A DNA stretch of 64,000 bases, from NCBI GenBank assembly GCA_947561395.2, contig OX387183.1:39724901-39788900 (forward strand), read 5' to 3'. A program made the translations under genes and the position numbers. The DNA is from Buxus sempervirens (lineage: Eukaryota > Streptophyta > Magnoliopsida > Buxales > Buxaceae). The notes under the pieces are model-generated. The model was not told the DNA's origin. It was given only the letters and a program-made list of their open reading frames with translations, and made no database searches. Below are positions 59,001 through 64,000 of the stretch, piece after piece. The first letter of the stretch is position 1; each line of letters starts with the position of its first letter.

Positions 59001-59150
59001 TTGAAATGACCAAATTACCCTTCCTCTTTAAATTCCTATTTTAACCTTATATCTCTCTTTAATTCTCCTATTACTATATTCCTTAGTATTTTCCTCTATA
59101 ATTTATCTTTAATTATTTATTTTATTTTTAGGAAAATCCAGGGTTTTATA
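56091..59150 (-). repeat. Solo LTR Z (chromovirus-like), minus orientation
   Basis: TGTGACGCCC to GGGTTTTATA on plus, 3060 bp, with exact target duplications GAGGT at 56086-56090 and 59151-59155. A triplicated block with AATTAAGTTTAACTCCTTTAACTCTC lies at about 58650-58755. Word-like region with CACTCGGG and GCTCGAAGG cores at about 57828-57940. Confidence 0.9.
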
Positions 59151-59210
59151 GAGGTAAAACAGTAAAAAAATGAAAACTCTCGGGATTTTCCGATTTGAAG
59201 CAAAACATTA

Positions 59211-59396
59211 GTATCCGACAACTCAGGTCGGATACAAACAAAAACCTTTGTATCCGAAATATAATTTCGGATACAAAGACAAATGCTTGTATCCGAAATA
59301 TAATTTCAGATACAAAGAAAAATGCTTTTATCCGAACTATAATTTCGAATACAAAGAAAAATGCTTTTATCCGAACTTTAATTTCGGTTCAGGGCA
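59211..59396. promoter_or_regulatory. Array of five long palindromes in Y2
   Basis: Palindromic units around GTATCCGA / TCGGATAC start at 59211, 59250, 59289, 59329 and 59369 (spacing 39-40). The second is a perfect CTTTGTATCCGAAAT / ATTTCGGATACAAAG with a 3-base loop (59246-59278). It occupies the place where Y1 has its 28-base heptamer grid, but with another word and period. Confidence 0.8.
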
Positions 59397-59983
59397 AAAA
59401 TGATTTTCTACACAGCTTCTGCATGGCACTAACCCTTACCTGCACAGGCAATACTTATTTACATGTAATATCATTTAAGTAAATGTCCTCGTATTTTTTA
59501 ATCTCTATTTACTTAAGATATTACATGTAAATAAGCAAACCCCCCCCCTAATTTGAATCCATTAAAAATAGTTTCAGACCCAAATACCAAGTGAATAAAA
59601 AGTCAACTTTCCAGTTCAAGGCAAAATTTCGGTTTTTCAGGTCCGGTAAAAAGATTCAACTTGTTAATACCAAGGTATTTGTCAAGATTTAAAGGCTCAA
59701 AAAATTCATTTATGCAATAACATTGCTAGATACCTAATTACCGGGAAAAATTATCTTGAAATATTGCCTTCAAAAATATTTCATTTTTTGGGGTCAAAAG
59801 TCAACAAAATTCAACTGGAAAAAGTTTGACTTTGCGAAAGATTTAATTTGGGCCTTTTCCTTTATGGTTTTGGATTCAAATGGGTTAAGGATCTCAAACC
59901 CAATGTTAAGAATTGAAAATTCCAATAAAATATTTCCCTCCTTTAAGGTTTATCAAAAATCGTGCAATTTTTGGGTGTCTACA

Positions 59984-62089
59984 GCAGCATGACATTTAAG
60001 ATCTGATTGATCAAGGATTCTTGAAGGAACTACTTAGGCAACCAGGATATGCCGAAGGATAGGACATTTCTGATAAGTTAGCACAGATTTGAATGTCTGA
60101 ATCAACCATCTTCCCGCAGGAGAGAGGAGATGATGTGGGAAAGGAGGACGAGGGGAGCACCGAAAGGCTTCCTCCTATGGCACGCAATTAAGTTTCAAGA
60201 ACGCCGATTTGTATTGGCCACCCCTTGCACAGTTTGCTATTATGTTTTGTTTATACTTTCCTTCCTTTTAAATTTAGAACTTGATAGTATGCTTATTTTT
60301 GCAAACTAATAAAATCTTTGGGAAATCACCAAACTGTTGAGCCACACCAAAGCAAGACTGTGATCTCAGGATGAACCTAAACAATCAAATTTGACAAATG
60401 AAATGTGCCAAACAGCACCAACTGTGAGGGTCTCAACATAGCCAAGGGACCCCCCACCAGCACTACATTTGAACCCACCCTGTCAAACATTGGGGCAAGA
60501 TGAAATTGGAGATAAAAAAAAAGGAAAAGCAAAAAAAAAAGAGAAGAAAAGGGCAAGGTGCCCATACCAGTCAAAGGTCACTGACATGATCCAGGATCAA
60601 TGATCCCGATGAAATGATGAGAGGCCATTTTGGCTGAAATACTTAAAATAAATCCCGCTAGTCAAACGTGTTGAGCTTGATCGTCTCATTTCTAACCCAC
60701 GTTATATCTAGCCACCCCAAACTAGGACAAAGTCAAAAAGCAAGAAAGAAAAGAAAATGAATAAAGATGAAAATGGCTCTTCAGATAGTTAATTGTGCAA
60801 AGACAAGTAAGTGTTACATTCTCTGTAAAAGGATGAAAGGCCATCCTTGATTTTCTCTAAAAAATCATCTGACACAAGATGAAACCCTAGCAAAACACTT
60901 TGGGCCTAACAATTCCTTCATTGACCCTACCATATCTTGTCTTCAAAACTGGGGCACAGAGCTTCGTGAAATTAGAGACACGAGAAAGACTAAGGTGAAG
61001 ATAGGGAACTCGAAAAGCACTCTAAGAACAAAAGAGCAGAAAGAAGGAGTAAGAAAACCCCAGAAAACAAGAATGCAAAAAAGGAACTGGGTCAATCCCT
61101 TGAGAAAGAAAAAGAAAAAAAGAAGAAGAGAAAAACAAGGGCAAAACCTCGAAAGCAAGAGGCAAGGATTGTGGCAAAGGACCTAAGAAAGAAGCAAAAA
61201 AAGAATAGAACGAAGATGGAAAAAGAAAAAAAGCTACAAATCAAAGTGGGACATAAAGTTGAAGGAGCCAAAGGTGAAGCAAGCCCTAACAAGAAAAGCA
61301 GACAGGACATGGCCCTCATCCCATGCATCAACTTTGAGCCTTCATATCATTTCTTCTGGACCCTTGAACCCAGCCTACATTTCGTCCTATTGTAAAGTCC
61401 TTTCTGATTATAGAGAATGTAATATTGACTCTCAGACAAACTGGCAATGGTAGAACCAAAAAGAACAGAAGAATTTTGGTTAGACATAATGGTTACCCAT
61501 AAAGTGAAGCTATATAGCGTTTGAGCCTGTGTATCCTTCATTTCTAAACACTAGAACCAAAGCCTACATTTCGTCCTACTAATAAGTCCTCTCTGATCGT
61601 TGGATCATGAATCATGAAAATTGACAAGGCCCTTAGGCTGGGGCAAGGCACCGAACCCGAGAGAGGGAACCAATGAGAGAAAAACCATTCTACAACCCCC
61701 AGACAGGGGCAGGGAAAAAAAACAAGAGAGAAATCCAAAAGAAATGGGGGAGGGCAGTGCAAAAAAAAAACCCTTGAACTAAAACAATCCCCCTCATTTC
61801 AACCTAGGGCATGCTATTGAAGACAGAAATGTTGAGACCTTTACAGGGAGTGCTGGGAAGCACCACTTCATAAGTCTAAATGAAATTTTTGGGTGACTTG
61901 CCCAAAGATTATTGGTCTCATCATGGACCCATTTCAAAGAGGGAATTCCAAGCATTTGGTGAATTCCCAAAAGATTTTAATTGCTTTAGTTTTGCACATA
62001 ATTTTGATGATAAACAAATAAATTCTTATTGACTAAATTTCACTTGATCTTTTGTAGGTACTAACAAAACTTGAAACAGACAGAAAAAG
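59984..62089 (+). other. Element C sequence after gag, mostly non-coding
   Basis: The first 80 bases finish the second zinc-knuckle module. Afterwards the sequence is purine-rich and low in complexity (A/G-rich runs near 60510-60560 and 61060-61230) with no recognisable protein. A pair of similar segments with CCTACATTTCGTCCTA (61374 and 61564) shows a local duplication. Protease would be expected further on but is not found. Confidence 0.5.
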
Positions 62090-63262
62090 CCATCATGGCG
62101 TATTCACACGTTAGATATATAACAGAATGTCACCATGTATTCACACATGAGACGCAGAAAAGTCATCACAGCGTATTCACACGTTGATGCCAAAGCAAAA
62201 TTCGTCACCGTGTATTCACACATGGGACGCAGAAAAGGTGTCACGACGTATTCACACGCTGATGTCAAAGCAAAATTCGTCATCATGTATTTACACGTGG
62301 GGTGCAGAAAAAGCCATCACAATATATTCACACATTGGATGCCATCACAGTGTATTCACACGTTGGATGCAAAAGCAAAATATGTCACCGTGTATTCACA
62401 CATGGGACGCAGAAAAGTCATCACGGCGTATTCATACGCTAATGGAAAAACAAAACCATCACAGTGTATTCACACATTAGACGCAAAAGAGATTAGAACC
62501 GAAACCGCTAACAGATGAGTCAGAGATTGGTGGGGGAATGTCCCGGCATGGCCAAAATTTGTGATGTCAAAGCCATTGATGAATGAATCTGAGATTGATA
62601 GAGACAACCTCAAAAAAAAAAAAAGAAGAAAAAAAAAGAAAGAATAAGAAGAAAAAAAAAGAGAAATGGACAAAGACAAAAGGAGCGAGATGTCTTCTAA
62701 AAATCGTCATAATGTATTCTCACATGGGACACAGAAAAATTGTCACCATGTATTCACACATGGGACGCAGAAAAGTCATCACAGCGTATTTACATGTTGA
62801 TGCAAAAACAAAATCGTCACCATGTATTCTCACATGGGACACAGAAAAATCGTCATCATGTATTCACACATGGGACGCAGAAAAGTTTGTGAAGCCAAAT
62901 CCGACGGCGGGTGAGTCAGGTTGGTAGAGGCAATTTTAAATATAATCAAGACAAAAAAAAAAAAAAGAAATGGACAAAGACAAAATGAGCAAGATGTCTC
63001 CTAAAAATCGTCACCATGTATTCTCACATGGGACACAGAAAAATAGTCACCATGAATTCACACATGGGACGCAGAAAAGTCATCCCGGCATATTCACACA
63101 TTGATGAAAAAACAGGATCATCACCATGTATTCTCACATGGGACACCGGGAAAGAACCGTCACCATGTATTCACACATGGGACGCAAACAAAAATCATTA
63201 GTATTCACACATGGGACACAGAGAGAGAGTCATCACAGTGTATTCACACATTGGTTGACAAA
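62090..63262 (+). repeat. Hierarchical tandem repeat in element C
   Basis: Basic units of 36-40 bases centre on GTATTCACACATGGGACGCAG (type A) or GTATTCACACGTTGATGC (type B), partly alternating A-B. They form three blocks (62090-62490, 62700-62890, 63008-63260). The blocks are separated by related spacers (TTTGTGGAGCCAAA, a GGGTGAGTC, an A-rich run, then GAAATGGACAAAGACAAAA), so the whole makes a larger repeat of about 310 bases. Open frames here only reflect the repeat. Confidence 0.85.
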
Positions 63263-64000
63263 AGTTTGTGGAGCCAAAGCCACCGACGGGTGAGTCGGAA
63301 AATGGTAGAGGTAATCTTAAGTACAATCAATAAAGAGAAAGAAATGAACAAAGATAGAAGGAGCAAGGCATCTCCCAACCATAGAAAGCAAGGCGTCTCT
63401 CAAGATTGAAAGGGTAAGGCGTCCCTGGAGCGAGACAACCCCAAATTAATGGAGCCGGGCACAGACAGAGAAAAGATGTGAGGGAGAAAGTGGGTACCTT
63501 CTCCCCCAATTCCCAGTGGAGGACACGTGCACTAATAAGGAGCCGCATCCCGAGAAAGAATAAGGATTCCCTCATATCCCCCGCGGCGTCTCATGAACAA
63601 TGTGAACGAAGCCTAAGAAAATGAGAGCCATCTGAAGCAATACCTGGAGCTCAAGGCAGATGTATGGCTTTCTTATCAATCCCCAACAAAGCTTTGAAGA
63701 TAAAGAGAAGTGACATAAGCACCACATCCCCACAGAGCTGCCGACCCAAAGGAATGTCATGTCACAAAACTATGCGGATAGAAAAGGGCTTCCTGAATCC
63801 CCAGCAGAGTCCGCAGCAGAAACCCATCGCCTCGTACCTAATGTGAAGGAACAAGCTGTGCAAAAAAAAAAAAAAAAGATGGCAGGGGCTCCCACCAATC
63901 CCAAGTGGAGTTACTCCAAACTGGGAAGACCCGCCTTACCACAAAAAAAGGGGGGAACCAATGAAGAGGCTCTGTTCTTGATCGAGAAGGACCTGCGAGG
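63263..64000 (+). other. Element C continuation to the window edge
   Basis: One more spacer copy of the large repeat (63263-63400), then sequence without recognisable coding content; an A run at 63861-63877. The element continues past the window. Confidence 0.5.

Larger units (their letters stand above)
51952..59983 (-). repeat. Solo LTR Y2 (family Y), minus orientation, hosting V and Z
   Basis: Plus-strand ends are TGTGAGACATGG and TTGGGTGTCTACA. Flanks GCGGC (51947-51951) and GCAGC (59984-59988) match at 4 of 5. It aligns with Y1 at both ends and around the minus-strand TATA motif (55926-55935). It contains a 345-base tandem duplication (52316-53005), two solo LTRs, an array of long hairpins (59211-59396) and the family hairpin with C run (59454-59548). 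Confidence 0.9.
45148..64000 (+). mobile_element. Element C: Tat/Ogre-type retrotransposon, 5' part, runs off the window
   Basis: A complete 5' LTR (45148-47586), an Ogre-style primer-binding site (47590-47607), a 2.2-kb leader, gag with two zinc-knuckle modules and a long tandem-repeat-rich non-coding region. Protease, reverse transcriptase, integrase and 3' LTR are not in the window, so its right end, target duplication and age cannot be judged. gag is broken at several points and split by solo LTR Y2. Confidence 0.82.

Noticed and set aside
59211-59396. CRISPR-like regularly spaced repeats
   Set aside because: Units are palindromes with nearly identical spacers, lie in a plant LTR and have no cas genes.
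62135-63201. Repetitive open frames of up to 127 codons
   Set aside because: The frames only reflect tandem units with lengths often divisible by three; several frames are open at once, which is typical of repeats rather than coding.

Overview
This window is nuclear DNA of a flowering plant, probably a eudicot with a large, repeat-rich genome. The evidence is a GT-AG host intron, canonical plant LTR families (Tat/Ogre-type and chromovirus-like Ty3/gypsy), a hAT-type MITE, the end of a CACTA transposon and long AT-rich stretches. I cannot name the species. No bacterial operons, rRNA, tRNA or CRISPR arrays were found.

Layout. Positions 1-1936 hold an unassigned stretch and one end of a CACTA transposon (to 1012). 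Positions 1937-36484 are a single old Tat-lineage retrotransposon (element A) with two 1158-bp LTRs, remnants of gag, protease, reverse transcriptase, two RNase H domains and integrase, and an antisense ORF region resembling a plant mobile domain. It has been inflated from about 12 kb to 34.5 kb by nested insertions: a solo LTR inside another solo LTR in gag; a chromovirus-like element (12964-18745), itself carrying a solo LTR, in the reverse transcriptase; a hAT MITE (21373-28241) carrying a solo LTR that carries another solo LTR; and a solo LTR (31501-34981) in the antisense region.

Positions 36485-39330 are an island of low-copy DNA with the only intact host gene seen, a two-exon steroid 5-alpha-reductase-family gene on the minus strand (38540-37615, 267 aa). 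Positions 39331-45147 are LTR-like sequence split by a solo LTR (41050-43321). From 45148 to beyond the right edge lies a second Tat/Ogre-type element (element C): its 5' LTR, primer-binding site, long leader, gag with two zinc-knuckle modules, and a tandem-repeat-rich non-coding part. Its gag is split by a solo LTR (51952-59983) that carries two further solo LTRs.

The most unusual signal is in the LTRs. Several Tat/Ogre-type LTRs carry, upstream of the TATA box and again about 1 kb downstream, an array on a strict 7-base grid: a 7-base word, 7-base spacer, the reverse complement of the word, 7-base spacer, repeating every 28 bases. The word changes between LTR copies (RACCGCA in some, GCCCGTA in others), yet the two arrays of one LTR use the same word. 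I know of no description of such word-swapped arrays. A second structural signal is a pair of stem-loops in the LTR of element A that share a 13-base loop but have different, base-paired stems.
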